In this document: positions 18,493 to 27,851 of the stretch, one piece after another
Position numbering within the stretch: position 1 is the first letter of the stretch
How the letters are laid out: every line of letters starts with the position of its first letter
From: an uncultured bacterium
GTDB lineage: Bacteria; Planctomycetota; GCA-002687715
DNA length: 64,000 nucleotides
Direction: 5' to 3'
Assembly: GCA_902826835.1 (NCBI GenBank)
Contig: CADEGH010000021.1
Coordinates: 1-64,000, forward strand
Translations under genes and position numbers: made by a program
Notes under the pieces: generated by a model
The model's input: only the letters and a program-made list of their open reading frames with translations
What the model was told of the DNA's origin: nothing
The model's database searches: none

Positions 18493-19350
18493 TTGATCAC
18501 GCAGGAGCAACAAAAAGTCATGACCAAGCTTCCCTTCGGGACCGAGAGTGCTCCCTCCGAGCGCGAATCCGCCACCGCCGCCGATTTTCTCGTCGCCGAC
18601 GCCCACATGGAGGTGCGCGGGCTTTCGCTCTATTACAGCGAGAGTCAGGCGCTCCAGGGGATCGACTTGCGGGTGCCCCGCGGCAAGATCACCGCGCTGA
18701 TCGGACCCTCGGGCTGCGGCAAATCGACGCTGCTACGGTGTTTCAATCGACTCAACGACTTGGTCGATGGCGTTCACATCGACGGAGAGATCCTCTTCGA
18801 CGGCCAAAGTCTCTACGGTTCGGAAGTCGACGTGAACTTGTTGCGCAAACGAGTCGGGATGGTCTTTCAAAAGTCTAATCCGTTCCCCAAGTCGATTTAC
18901 GAAAACGTCGCCTACGGACCTCGCATTCACGGGACGCGCTCGAAGGCCAGTCTGGACGAAATGGTCGAGAAGAGCCTAAGGGGCGCCGCCCTGTGGGAGG
19001 AAGTCAAAGATCGCCTCGACAAGAGCGCCCTCGGTCTGTCGGGCGGTCAGCAGCAGCGTCTCTGCATCGCGCGCGCGATCGCGGTCGAGCCCGACGTCAT
19101 TTTGTTCGACGAACCCTGTTCGGCCCTGGATCCGATCTCCACCGCCCGCATCGAGGAGCTCATGACCGAGCTCAAGGGACGGTTCACGCAGATCATCGTC
19201 ACCCACAACATGCAGCAGGCTTCGCGCGTCTCCGACACCACCGCCTTTCTCTATCTGGGGCGCCTCATCGAATACGGCGTGACCGAAACTCTGTTCATCA
19301 ACCCGCGCAAGAAGCAGACGGAAGACTATATTACCGGGCGATTCGGCTGA
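18493..19350 (+). CDS. pstB: Phosphate ABC transporter ATP-binding protein
   Basis: A 285-residue ATPase that powers the PstCA permease. It carries a Walker A (GPSGCGKST), the Q-loop in VGMVFQKSNPFP, the ABC signature LSGGQQQR, and Walker B with the catalytic Glu in VILFDEPCSALDP; ITGRFG is the standard C-terminus of PstB. The start is TTG at 18493, preceded by GAGGTGATG; the ATG at 18520 (MTKLPFGT) is a serious alternative because the ATPase fold begins only near residue 39. The gene sits 54 bases after pstA and 17 bases before phoU. Confidence 0.94.
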   Translation: MITQEQQKVMTKLPFGTESAPSERESATAADFLVADAHMEVRGLSLYYSESQALQGIDLRVPRGKITALIGPSGCGKSTLLRCFNRLNDLVDGVHIDGEILFDGQSLYGSEVDVNLLRKRVGMVFQKSNPFPKSIYENVAYGPRIHGTRSKASLDEMVEKSLRGAALWEEVKDRLDKSALGLSGGQQQRLCIARAIAVEPDVILFDEPCSALDPISTARIEELMTELKGRFTQIIVTHNMQQASRVSDTTAFLYLGRLIEYGVTETLFINPRKKQTEDYITGRFG

Positions 19351-19367
19351 TCCGCGGGAGCGCGACC

Positions 19368-20060
19368 ATGAACAAGATCCACCGCCATTTCGAAGACGAA
19401 CTGTCGCAACTGTCCGAACTCACCCTCCGATTGGGAGGGGTGGCCGAGGAGGCGATCGGACGATGCCTGCGTGCGCTGATGGAGCGCGATTCGGAGCTCG
19501 CGCAGCGCGTGATTGCCGAGGACGAAATCTCGGACCGATTGGAGCTCGAGATCGACCATTTGTGTATGGAGATCCTGGCGCGCCATCAACCGATGGCGGG
19601 GGACCTGCGCTTCGTGGTCACGGTCATGCGCATCACCCCTGAGCTCGAGCGGATCTCGGATCTCGCCTCCCAAGTCTGCGAACGCTCGCTCGAACTGAAC
19701 GGCGAGCCGCGACTCGCGGCGGTGATCGACATTCCCGCCATGGCGGAGCGCGCCCGCACGATGTTGCGTAGAGTCCTCGATGCGTTGGTCCAGCGGGACA
19801 GTCGCGCTGCGCGCGAAATCATCCAGATGGATGACGAGCTCGACCGCCGCATGGACCAGACGTTTCGGATCTTGCTCACTCTGATGCTCGAAGACAACAA
19901 AGTGATCACCCGGGCCCTGCGTTTGATGATGGTCGCGAAGTACCTGGAGCGGATCGGCGACCAGGTCACCAACATTGCCGAACAGATCGTCTATTTGGCC
20001 GAAGGGCGAATGATCAAGCACATGGGCGACGCCGGGCTCACGCCGAAACCGCACCCGTGA
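19368..20060 (+). CDS. phoU: Phosphate signalling protein PhoU
   Basis: A 230-residue all-helical protein made of two three-helix PhoU repeats. Each repeat has the conserved metal-binding helix: MRITPELERISDLASQVCE near residue 86 and LRLMMVAKYLERIGDQVTN near residue 188. PhoU links the PstSCAB transporter to the PhoR kinase and turns the response down when phosphate is plentiful. ATG at 19368 is used because it matches the usual family start (MNKIHRHFEDEL). It lies between pstB and phoR and its stop overlaps the phoR GTG start by four bases. Confidence 0.95.
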   Translation: MNKIHRHFEDELSQLSELTLRLGGVAEEAIGRCLRALMERDSELAQRVIAEDEISDRLELEIDHLCMEILARHQPMAGDLRFVVTVMRITPELERISDLASQVCERSLELNGEPRLAAVIDIPAMAERARTMLRRVLDALVQRDSRAAREIIQMDDELDRRMDQTFRILLTLMLEDNKVITRALRLMMVAKYLERIGDQVTNIAEQIVYLAEGRMIKHMGDAGLTPKPHP

Positions 20061-21838
20061 AGATCCGACACCATCTCCTCCTGCTCCTGACCGGAGCCGG
20101 GCTCGTCGCCACCGTTGCGCTCGCGGTTTTCGGATCCGGAATCATCGCCCGTGCTTCGCGGGAGAGCGCCGAAGCCCGCCTTTCCTTCGAGTCCGACCTG
20201 CTGGCCCTCCAGGTTGCGACCTTGGGCGCCGATCCCAAGGCCAGGCATGGCTGGGTACAATCGGTGGGTGGCAAGCTCGGACTGCGTCTTACCCTGATCA
20301 CCGAGGACGGTCGGGTGGTCGCCGACAGCGCTCTTCGCGACGATTCCGAGCTGCCCAGCCTCGAGAACCATTTAGCCAGGCCCGAAGTCATCGAGGCGGG
20401 AAAAGAGGGCCGAGGACGTTCCCTGCGCCGTTCGACTTCGGTGGGGCAGGAATTCCTGTACCTGGCGCGTCGGCTCGAAGGGGCCGGGGAAGTGCGTTTT
20501 CTGCGCTTGGCGCTACCGACACGCGAGCTGGACCGCTTCGAACCGGGGCATCTGATCGCGCTGGTCGCGAGTGTTCTGGTCTCTTTGGCCGCGAGTACGG
20601 CCCTCGCTTATTGGGCGGTGCGACGACTTTCGAGACCAATCGAGGCAATGAGTCGGAGCGCCGAACTGGTGGCGGCCGGCGAATTGGGGGTGTCCGTCCC
20701 TGACCATCCGGACGAGGAGCTGAGCCGGCTCGCGTTCGCCATCAATCGGATGAAGGGGACCCTGGTCACGAAGCTCGAAGAGCTGGATGACGAACACCAA
20801 TTGGTCCTGACGATGATGGAGGGTATGGAGGAGGGCCTCCTTCTCGTCGGCAAAGACCATCAGGTGCTCATGGCCAATGCGGCCGTGCGGCGGATCTTCC
20901 GCGTGCATGTTGATCCGATCGGCCACCGTCTGGGCGAAGTCGTGAGGCACCCCACGGTGATCCGCGAGGTCGACCGGACGATTGCCAATGGGGAGAGCCG
21001 ACGGGAAACCGTCACGGGAACTCCGGGCTCCGACAAAAGTTTCGACCTGCACTTGCGCATGGTCGACATTCCGCGGGGTGGGGGGGAGCGCGGAGTGTTG
21101 GTGTTGTTCATCGACATCACGCGGCTTGAGGCGCTCGAAAAAGTTCGTCGCCAGTTTGTTGCCGATGTCGGCCACGAATTGCGCACGCCGGTGACTTCCA
21201 TCAAGGGTGCGCTGGAGACCGTCCTCGAGGGCGGGCTCGTGGAAAACTCCGACGGCCGCCATTTTCTCGCGGTGGCCGCGCGCCAGGCCGACCGCATGGC
21301 CGAGCTCCTGTCGGATCTCACCGACCTCTCCCTGATTGAGACCGGATCGATCCAACTCGACTTGGAGGCGGTGGAGCTTGCCGCCCTGGTGGAGGACGTC
21401 TTGGCCGGGCTTCAGTCGCGGGCGAAGGACCGGGAGGTGCAGCTTCGGGCCGAGGTGGCGCTGTCGACCCTGGTTCGGGCAGACCGTCGCCGATTGGAAC
21501 AGATCCTCACGAACCTCGTCGATAACGGCATCAAGTTCAATCGGCCCGGAGGCTCGGTGACCGTGAGGGCCCCCACGGTCGGTCCCGTGGTGCACATCGA
21601 AGTGGTCGACACCGGGGTCGGCATCCCCCCGGACAGCCTGAACCGGGTCTTCCAGCGGTTCTATCGCGTCGAAAAGTCGCGGTCTCGGGACGCCGGAGGC
21701 ACCGGCCTCGGGCTCGCGATCGCCAAGCACCTGGTGCGTCTCCACGAGGGAGAAATTCGAGTGGAGTCGGAGGTCGGGGTGGGGTCGCGATTCACCGTCG
21801 AGCTCTTGAAGGCTTCTCCCGAAGGGCCGGGCGATTAG
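20057..21838 (+). CDS. phoR: Phosphate-sensing histidine kinase, PhoR-like
   Basis: A 593-residue membrane histidine kinase. Membrane helices at about 8-30 and 165-188 enclose a periplasmic stretch of about 135 residues; then HAMP (190-245), a PAS-type domain (250-355), HisKA with the phosphoacceptor His373 in ADVGHELRTPVT, and HATPase_c with NLVDNGIKFN, DTGVGIP and GTGLGLAIAKHLV boxes. The domain order and the position after phoU support PhoR. The GTG start overlaps the phoU stop. The partner PhoB regulator, usually adjacent, is not in the window. Confidence 0.88.
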   Translation: MKIRHHLLLLLTGAGLVATVALAVFGSGIIARASRESAEARLSFESDLLALQVATLGADPKARHGWVQSVGGKLGLRLTLITEDGRVVADSALRDDSELPSLENHLARPEVIEAGKEGRGRSLRRSTSVGQEFLYLARRLEGAGEVRFLRLALPTRELDRFEPGHLIALVASVLVSLAASTALAYWAVRRLSRPIEAMSRSAELVAAGELGVSVPDHPDEELSRLAFAINRMKGTLVTKLEELDDEHQLVLTMMEGMEEGLLLVGKDHQVLMANAAVRRIFRVHVDPIGHRLGEVVRHPTVIREVDRTIANGESRRETVTGTPGSDKSFDLHLRMVDIPRGGGERGVLVLFIDITRLEALEKVRRQFVADVGHELRTPVTSIKGALETVLEGGLVENSDGRHFLAVAARQADRMAELLSDLTDLSLIETGSIQLDLEAVELAALVEDVLAGLQSRAKDREVQLRAEVALSTLVRADRRRLEQILTNLVDNGIKFNRPGGSVTVRAPTVGPVVHIEVVDTGVGIPPDSLNRVFQRFYRVEKSRSRDAGGTGLGLAIAKHLVRLHEGEIRVESEVGVGSRFTVELLKASPEGPGD

Positions 21839-21877
21839 ACGGTTGCCGCAAAGGGGGCTCGGCGTAGACTGCGCCGT

Positions 21878-21906
21878 CTTCATCATTCCCTTACGAGGCC
21901 TTAACC
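21878..21906 (+). promoter_or_regulatory. Possible PHO-box-like repeats before the DUF47-pit genes
   Basis: CTTCATC (21878), CCTTACG (21889) and CTTAACC (21900) are spaced by exactly 11 bases, like the stronger copies upstream of pstS and the second porin. However, the last copy touches the GTG start and the block overlaps the likely ribosome-binding GAGG at 21895, so a normal activator position does not fit. It may be chance. Confidence 0.3.
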
Positions 21907-22530
21907 GTGTTCCGATTCCTCCCGCGCGACGAGGGCTTCTTCGACTTTTTCGAACGAGCCGCCTCCAACCTGCACGAAGCGGCGCTCCTCCTCGACAAGT
22001 TCATGACGGACTACGACGATCTGGAGGATCGGGCGAAGCAGATTCACAATCGGGAGCACACGGGTGACGTGTTCACTCGCGAGGCGATTGAGAAGCTCCA
22101 CCGCACGTTCATGACCCCCTTCGACCGGGGTGATATCCACCGACTTGTTTCCCGGATGGATGACGTCTTGGATCTCATGGACGCGGCGGCGCGCAAGCTG
22201 GTGCTCTATCGCGTGGACAAGCCCACCGACGACGCCAAGAATTTGGCCAAGGTCTTGATCGAACAAACGCGCACCTTGAAGAACTTGATGCCGATGCTGC
22301 GAACCCTGAAGGAGCCGCAGACGATCCTCAATCTGTGTTTGGAACTGCACACGCACGAGTCGGAGGCGGATCGGATCGAAGAACACGGCCTCGCGCGGCT
22401 CTTCCAGCACACCCAAAACCCGATCGAAGTCATCAAGTGGAAGGACATCTACGCGGACTTGGAGACCGCGACCGATCGTTGCGAGGACGTCGCCAACGTG
22501 ATCGAAGGCATCATCTTGCAGAATTCCTGA
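21907..22530 (+). CDS. DUF47/PhoU-like accessory protein of a Pit transporter
   Basis: A 207-residue helical protein of the DUF47 (PF01865, PhoU-divergent) family. It begins MFRFLPRDEGFFDFFE, the standard family start, which supports the GTG; a GAGG lies eight bases upstream. Further family marks are REHTGDVFTREAIEKLHRTF, TPFDRGDIHRLVSRMDDVLD and the terminal YADLETATDRCEDVANVIEG. These proteins are almost always encoded next to Pit-type phosphate transporters and are thought to regulate them, as PhoU does for Pst. Here pit follows after 15 bases. Confidence 0.93.
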   Translation: MFRFLPRDEGFFDFFERAASNLHEAALLLDKFMTDYDDLEDRAKQIHNREHTGDVFTREAIEKLHRTFMTPFDRGDIHRLVSRMDDVLDLMDAAARKLVLYRVDKPTDDAKNLAKVLIEQTRTLKNLMPMLRTLKEPQTILNLCLELHTHESEADRIEEHGLARLFQHTQNPIEVIKWKDIYADLETATDRCEDVANVIEGIILQNS

Positions 22531-22545
22531 GAGGGGAGTCCCGCT

Positions 22546-23565
22546 ATGGATCCGGTGCTCTTGGTCGTCTTGATCACGGCCTTCGCTCTCTTGTTCGACT
22601 TGGCCAACGGATGGAATGATGCCGCGAACGCCATCGCGACCGTCGTGGGTACGCGGGTGATGAGCCCGATCTCCGCGGTGATCTTCGGCGCGGTCATGAA
22701 TTTCTTGGGGGCGCTCGTATCGGGAGCGGTCGCCAAAACCGTCGGCGCCGACATCGTGGATCAAAAGACACTGACCTCCGCGGTTGGGCCGTTGATCTTC
22801 ATGGCAGCGGTGGCGGCAGCGCCAATTTGGATCACGCTGTGCACATGGAAAGGCCTGCCGATTTCATGCTCACACTCTCTCATGGGCGCGCTCGTAGGGG
22901 CGGCGCTGGCCGCCGGCGGGGCAGGATCGCTCAAGGGGCCGGGCATCAAGAAAATTGTCTACGGGATCTTCACCTCTCCGGTGACCGGGTTTGTGTTCGG
23001 TCTCCTGATCGTAGTCGCGATTGCCTGGCTATTCCGCTCGGCCAAGCCCCGTTTGGTGAAAAGACTATTCGGAAAGCTTCAAATCATCTCGGCGGGCGCG
23101 ATGGCGTTTTCGCATGGAACCGGGGATGCCCAGAAGGCAATGGGGATCATCACGGGAGCGATGATTGCCGTCGGGTGGCAGAGCGCCGACCCCAGGGACT
23201 TCCACATCGAACCCTGGGTCCGCTTCTCCTGCGCGGGAATGATGGGAATTGGCACGATCGTCGGCGGCTGGAAGGTCATCAAGACCCTCGGGTCGCGCCT
23301 GGGCGAGCTCAAGGCGTATCAGGGATTTGCCGCCGAAACCGCGGGCGCGGGCACGATCCTTTTCAATACCCTGACCGGAGTCCCGATCAGCACGACCCAC
23401 TCGATCACCGGGGCGATCATGGGCACGACCGCCGCCCAAGGGATCCGGGTGGTGAGGTGGAGCGTAGGGAAGAAGATCCTCTACGCATGGGTGCTGACGT
23501 TCCCCGTGTGCATCGGCATGGGGGCCCTGACTCTGGCACTTCTCCGGGCCGCCCTGTTGAAGTGA
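22546..23565 (+). CDS. pit: Low-affinity inorganic phosphate transporter, Pit family
   Basis: A 339-residue multi-pass membrane protein of the PiT (PF01384) family, which moves metal-phosphate or phosphate with H+ or Na+. The two inverted signature repeats are visible: FDLANGWNDAANAIATVVGTR near residue 20 is cut here at its core GWNDAANAIATVVGT, and the second half has AFSHGTGDAQKAMG near residue 186. GVPISTTHSITGAIMG near the C-terminus is also typical. It directly follows the DUF47 gene, completing a second phosphate uptake route next to pstSCAB. Confidence 0.95.
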   Translation: MDPVLLVVLITAFALLFDLANGWNDAANAIATVVGTRVMSPISAVIFGAVMNFLGALVSGAVAKTVGADIVDQKTLTSAVGPLIFMAAVAAAPIWITLCTWKGLPISCSHSLMGALVGAALAAGGAGSLKGPGIKKIVYGIFTSPVTGFVFGLLIVVAIAWLFRSAKPRLVKRLFGKLQIISAGAMAFSHGTGDAQKAMGIITGAMIAVGWQSADPRDFHIEPWVRFSCAGMMGIGTIVGGWKVIKTLGSRLGELKAYQGFAAETAGAGTILFNTLTGVPISTTHSITGAIMGTTAAQGIRVVRWSVGKKILYAWVLTFPVCIGMGALTLALLRAALLK

Positions 23566-23637
23566 GGCGCGCGGAAGCGATGCCCAGCCGAGGGGGCGAG
23601 GGACCAACTGTCTCCGAGTTTGCGCTACGCTTTGGCC

Positions 23638-25284
23638 ATGACGACTGCGCGACTGATTTTCCTCTCCGTGATCTTGGCGTGGTGCCTCGCTCCTTCCGCC
23701 GGAGGCCAAGGACCGTCGGCCTCGGGCGGGCCGCTCGATCCTCTGCAGGCGGCGTTCGATGTTCAGCACTATGAGTTGGTGCTGGCCGTCGACCCGAGCC
23801 AGCAGAGTATCGGGGGGACTCTGACCGCTACCCTGTTGACGGTTGCCCCTCTCTCCTCGGTGCGGCTGCACTTGGATCAAGCCTTGCGGGTGAACGCCGC
23901 CGAGGAAGCCGGTAAGTCTCTGCCGTTCACCCACGAAGAGGGATTGATCACCGTCGACCTGGGCCGGGAACGAGCCTCCGGGGAAACCCTGGTGATCAAA
24001 ATTGCGTACGCCGGGAAGCCAAGAGTCGCGAAGAATCCGCCCTGGGATGGTGGGTTCACCTGGGCCACCACGAAGGCCGGGGAACCCTGGGTCGCTACCT
24101 CGTGCCAAGGCGAGGGTGCCGATCTGTGGTGGCCCTGTAAGGACCACCCGAGCGACGAGCCGGCCGGATTCGACTTGCACATCTCCGTCCCGAAGCCGTT
24201 GGTGGTGGCCAGCAACGGCAAACTCGTCAAGACGACCGAGAAGGGCTCCGAGCGCACCTTCCACTGGAGAGTCACGACTCCGATCAACAATTACGGCATT
24301 GCCCTCAATATCGCGCCCTATGTCCTGATCGAAGACAAGCTTGCCAGTGTCGCCGGGGACACCTTTCCGGTGGTGTTCTACGCGCTGCCCGAGAGCGAGA
24401 AGAAGGCGCGCAAGTTCCTACCGGAAGTCAAAGACCATGTGCACTGGTTCGAGCGCAACTTCGGGCCGTATCCCTTCCGGGGCGACAAGTACGGAGTGGC
24501 GGAAACCCCGCATTTGGGAATGGAGCATCAGACGATCATCGCGTACGGCAACAAGTTCGCCCGCGATCGCCACGACTACGACTGGCTCCATCATCACGAA
24601 CTGTCGCACGAGTGGTGGGGCAATCTGGTCACCGCGCGCGATTGGAACGACTTCTGGATCCACGAGGGGATCGGGACCTACACCCAGGCGCTTTACATCG
24701 AGGACCTGCGTGGCCAGGACGCCTATCACCAGGAAATGAAGAAGTACCGCCTGACGATTTCGGGCGCGAAGGCCCTGGCCCCTCGCGAGCCCAAGACGAC
24801 GGCGCAGATGTACAAGGGTGACAACGATCTTTACTACCGCGGAGCGTGGATTCTCCATTCGCTGCGGAGTGTGATAGGTCGCGACGCGCTGATGCTCGGA
24901 TTGAAGCGTCTGGCGTACCCGGAGGAGGCCCTGGAGAAAAAACTCGGCAGCGACACCTGCCGATTTGCCACCACGGACGACTTCACGGCCGCCATGGAGA
25001 AGGCATCCGGTCGGAAACTCGATTGGTTCGTGGAGGTCTATCTGCGATCCCCAGGGCTGCCGCGCCTGAAGGAGCGCCAGGTCGGCGGCAAGCTGATTCT
25101 GAACTGGGTCGCACCGAACGATCTGCCGTTCCCCATGCCGATCGACGTGCGGGTCGGGAAAAAACTCGTGCGTCTCGACATGACCGATGGCCGTGGTGAA
25201 CTGGTGGTGCCCGAGGGGGCCGAGGTCCTGATAGATCCCGAGAATTGGGTTCTCCGTGGCAAGAAGGTCAAGGACGGCGAGTGA
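23638..25284 (+). CDS. Exported M1-family zinc metallopeptidase
   Basis: A 548-residue aminopeptidase-like protein. ATG at 23638 gives a signal peptide (MTTARLIFLSVILAWCLAPS, cleavage near SAGGQ). Residues 40-200 form the N-terminal beta saddle; the exopeptidase motif region appears as LGMEHQT instead of GAMEN, and the zinc site is HELSHEWWG (about residue 320) with the third ligand Glu in HEGIGTY 18 residues later. A helical segment to about residue 470 and a short beta tail follow; the long C-terminal superhelix of large M1 enzymes is absent. Its stop overlaps the next gene's GTG. It probably trims peptides in the periplasm or outside. Confidence 0.92.
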   Translation: MTTARLIFLSVILAWCLAPSAGGQGPSASGGPLDPLQAAFDVQHYELVLAVDPSQQSIGGTLTATLLTVAPLSSVRLHLDQALRVNAAEEAGKSLPFTHEEGLITVDLGRERASGETLVIKIAYAGKPRVAKNPPWDGGFTWATTKAGEPWVATSCQGEGADLWWPCKDHPSDEPAGFDLHISVPKPLVVASNGKLVKTTEKGSERTFHWRVTTPINNYGIALNIAPYVLIEDKLASVAGDTFPVVFYALPESEKKARKFLPEVKDHVHWFERNFGPYPFRGDKYGVAETPHLGMEHQTIIAYGNKFARDRHDYDWLHHHELSHEWWGNLVTARDWNDFWIHEGIGTYTQALYIEDLRGQDAYHQEMKKYRLTISGAKALAPREPKTTAQMYKGDNDLYYRGAWILHSLRSVIGRDALMLGLKRLAYPEEALEKKLGSDTCRFATTDDFTAAMEKASGRKLDWFVEVYLRSPGLPRLKERQVGGKLILNWVAPNDLPFPMPIDVRVGKKLVRLDMTDGRGELVVPEGAEVLIDPENWVLRGKKVKDGE

Positions 25285-26906
25285 CTCTGCTCTTGTGTGC
25301 ACTCCTGTGCGCGGACCACCCGATCCCGGAAATCGACTGCGGAGTGCTCGTCGTAGGCGCGAGTTTGGGTGGAGTGGCGGCGGCGCTCGCCCTCCAGGGA
25401 ACGGATGCATGGGTCATCGAGCCCGGTCCGTGGCCCGGGGGGCAAATCACCAGTCAGGGTGTGTCCGCCCTGGATGAACATCGCCACATCGAGTCCTTTG
25501 GTGGCACGCGGCTGTATATGGAATTGCGGCGACGCCTCCGGGAGGCCTCGGGCGGGGCCATGAACCCGGGAGGAGGCTGGGTCTCGAGACTTTGCTTCGA
25601 GCCGCTGGTGGCGCTGCGCGTCCTCCGCGAGTGGTTGGAGGGGACACGGATTCTCTACCACCATGTGGTGATCCGGGTTGACTGGCGAGCTGACCGCATC
25701 GCTCGAGTTTGGGTGAGAGGGCCCGCCGATACCCTGGTCGGTTTTTGTCCTCGCTTCGTGCTGGATGCCACTGATCTCGGCGATTTTCTCGAGGTGGCGG
25801 GGGTCCCGTTCCGCATCGGGTCGGAGAGTCGGGCGGAAACGGGAGAGCCGCACGCCGAAACCGAGGCGAATCCGGCGCGGGTGCAGAGCTACACGTTTTC
25901 GTTCATCGTGGAGTGGGACCCGAGCCGGCGTAGCGAATCCGTCCCTCCCGCCGATTACGAACGGCTCCGGGCCGAACAACCCTATTCGCTCAATCATTGG
26001 TACGCAGGGCGGGGGTATGTCCGGTATGGCATGCGCCAGCGCCGGGAAGGGACACCAGGGTCGTTTTTCGATTATCGCCGCATCGGCCCTGAACTCGCTC
26101 TTGTCAATTGGCCCTCCAATGACTTCCGCGGCTCCTCGATCCTGGCGCGGGAATTCGATGCCGCCAAGCGACTGAGCTTGGGTTTTCTCCATTGGCTGCG
26201 CACGGAGTGTCCGCGGGATGAGGGGGGATTCGGTTATCCCGAACTGCACTTGCGGGCCGATCTCATGGGCACCGGGGACGGGCTTTCGCTCGAGCCCTAC
26301 GTCCGGGAAGGACGGCGGTTGGTCGCGCACACGCTCGTGTGTGAGCAGGACTTGCTCTCGAAGACCGCGAGGGCTCGGCTTTGGCCGGATTCGGTCGGAG
26401 TCGGTGCCTACGGAATTGATGTGCACGCGTGCTCCGGGGACGCGGATGCGACTCGGCAGTTGTGGATCGATGCCAAGCCATTCCAGATTCCGCTCGGCAT
26501 GCTCGTCCCACGGATTGCGCGTAACTTGCTCGCGGCGGGCAAGTGCGCGGGTACCTCGCAAATCGCGAATGGTGCTTACCGCCTGCACCCGGTCGAATGG
26601 AACATCGGGGAGTCGGCGGCGAGGATCGCCCGTTTTTGTTTGGAGAGGAACACCGACCCTCGGGACTTCCTTCGAGACCCGCCGAGGATGCGTTCGCTGC
26701 AGCGTGCACTTCTCGCCGCCGGTGTGCCCATTTTCTGGCTTACGGATCTCGGACCATTCTCGGATGAGTGGGAGGGACTCCAAGACCTCGCAATACACGA
26801 CGAGATCCCCTGGGATCCGGAGACCCTCGACCTCGGCGTCTCTCGGGAACTCCGCGAGCGCGCCCGGCGCCACCAATCTTTTTGGAAATTAGACGCTCCG
26901 AAATAG
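25281..26906 (+). CDS. FAD-dependent oxidoreductase (FAD_oxidored family)
   Basis: About 541 residues. The GTG start overlaps the stop of the M1 gene (GTGA). The first residues (VTLLLCALLCADH) look like a short export or anchor segment, then the dinucleotide-binding motif VVGASLGGVAAALAL with the acid-ending strand WVIEPG. A PWPGGQITSQG segment and the C-terminal FAD-contact stretch (PRIARNLLAAGKCAGTSQIANGAYR region, with AYRLHPVEWNIGESAA) match PF12831 proteins. Members act on diverse, often carbohydrate-like or unknown substrates. Coupling with an exported peptidase suggests an envelope role, which is inference. Confidence 0.82.
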   Translation: MTLLLCALLCADHPIPEIDCGVLVVGASLGGVAAALALQGTDAWVIEPGPWPGGQITSQGVSALDEHRHIESFGGTRLYMELRRRLREASGGAMNPGGGWVSRLCFEPLVALRVLREWLEGTRILYHHVVIRVDWRADRIARVWVRGPADTLVGFCPRFVLDATDLGDFLEVAGVPFRIGSESRAETGEPHAETEANPARVQSYTFSFIVEWDPSRRSESVPPADYERLRAEQPYSLNHWYAGRGYVRYGMRQRREGTPGSFFDYRRIGPELALVNWPSNDFRGSSILAREFDAAKRLSLGFLHWLRTECPRDEGGFGYPELHLRADLMGTGDGLSLEPYVREGRRLVAHTLVCEQDLLSKTARARLWPDSVGVGAYGIDVHACSGDADATRQLWIDAKPFQIPLGMLVPRIARNLLAAGKCAGTSQIANGAYRLHPVEWNIGESAARIARFCLERNTDPRDFLRDPPRMRSLQRALLAAGVPIFWLTDLGPFSDEWEGLQDLAIHDEIPWDPETLDLGVSRELRERARRHQSFWKLDAPK

Positions 26907-26927
26907 CCAGTCTGGTATAGACGGGAC

Positions 26928-27842
26928 ATGGCGCTGCCCGAGGGACCCCTACTTGCCCCCCCTCCCGTGGATCCGTTCCCGGAAGGTCTCGAATTCCACC
27001 ATGGGCCGATCCGGCGCGATCGGGCGGATATGCCCGCCGATCCCCTGTCTGCCGCCGCGCTCGACGAGTTTGCCCGCCACGGTTTCATCTCCGGAATTCC
27101 CGTTCTCTCGCCGCGGGAAGTCGCGGAGCTCACCTACGCCCTCGACGAAATCCTGGGAGCGCTGCCGCGCCTCGCGCCGAGGCTCTACGAAATCGAAGCG
27201 GCGTCCTTGGCCCGGCCTGCGGAAGTCGGACTCCACTTTCTCGGAGCCTGGCGGGTGCATCCCGTCTTCCATGATCTGCTTTGGCACCCCAATGTCATCG
27301 CTCCACTGCTCGCGGTGTTTGGCCGCGATCGGATGAGGTTCTTCCACGACCAGGTGTTCGCGAAGCCCCCCCGTCACCCGGGAGTCACCCCCTGGCACCA
27401 GGACTACAGCTACTGGATGCGGACGGCACCCTGTGCCCACCTCACCATGAACCTGATGCTCGACGACACCGATCAGGAGAGTGGCTGCGTCCACTTCGTA
27501 CCCGGTAGTCATCGCTGGCCGCTCTTTCCCAAGGTGGACTTCGGTGGCCCGATGGACCAGCTCCTCGGCTACTTGAGCCGGGAGGAGAAGAGTCATTTCA
27601 GTCCGGTCGCGGCTCCCCTGCGGGCCGGCCAGGCCACGATCCACCACGGGATGACCGTCCACGGCTCCTTCGCCAACGCGGGTTCCCAGCCCCGCCGGGC
27701 GGTCGTGCTGAATTTCATGGTGCCGGAGGTGGTCATCGCCGACGACCAGGCCCCCCTCCTCTCCGGGGTGCCCTGGCAGCCCCGCGGCGAGCCGCCCCGA
27801 GGGGCGTTTTTCCCAGTCCTTTCTGCGCGCGCTCTTTCGTAA
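26928..27842 (+). CDS. Phytanoyl-CoA dioxygenase (PhyH) family protein
   Basis: A 304-residue Fe(II)/2-oxoglutarate dioxygenase. The jelly-roll core carries the iron-binding HxD in TPWHQDYSYW (about residue 158), a substrate-loop CVHFVPGSHRWP near 190, and the distal histidine in TIHHGMTVHGS with a nearby Arg (RRAVVLNF) for 2-oxoglutarate. Family members hydroxylate lipids and many small molecules; the sequence does not reveal the substrate. It follows the FAD oxidoreductase after 21 bases on the same strand and precedes a membrane protein by nine bases, so it may be part of the same transcript. Confidence 0.87.
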   Translation: MALPEGPLLAPPPVDPFPEGLEFHHGPIRRDRADMPADPLSAAALDEFARHGFISGIPVLSPREVAELTYALDEILGALPRLAPRLYEIEAASLARPAEVGLHFLGAWRVHPVFHDLLWHPNVIAPLLAVFGRDRMRFFHDQVFAKPPRHPGVTPWHQDYSYWMRTAPCAHLTMNLMLDDTDQESGCVHFVPGSHRWPLFPKVDFGGPMDQLLGYLSREEKSHFSPVAAPLRAGQATIHHGMTVHGSFANAGSQPRRAVVLNFMVPEVVIADDQAPLLSGVPWQPRGEPPRGAFFPVLSARALS

Positions 27843-27851
27843 AAGAAGGCC

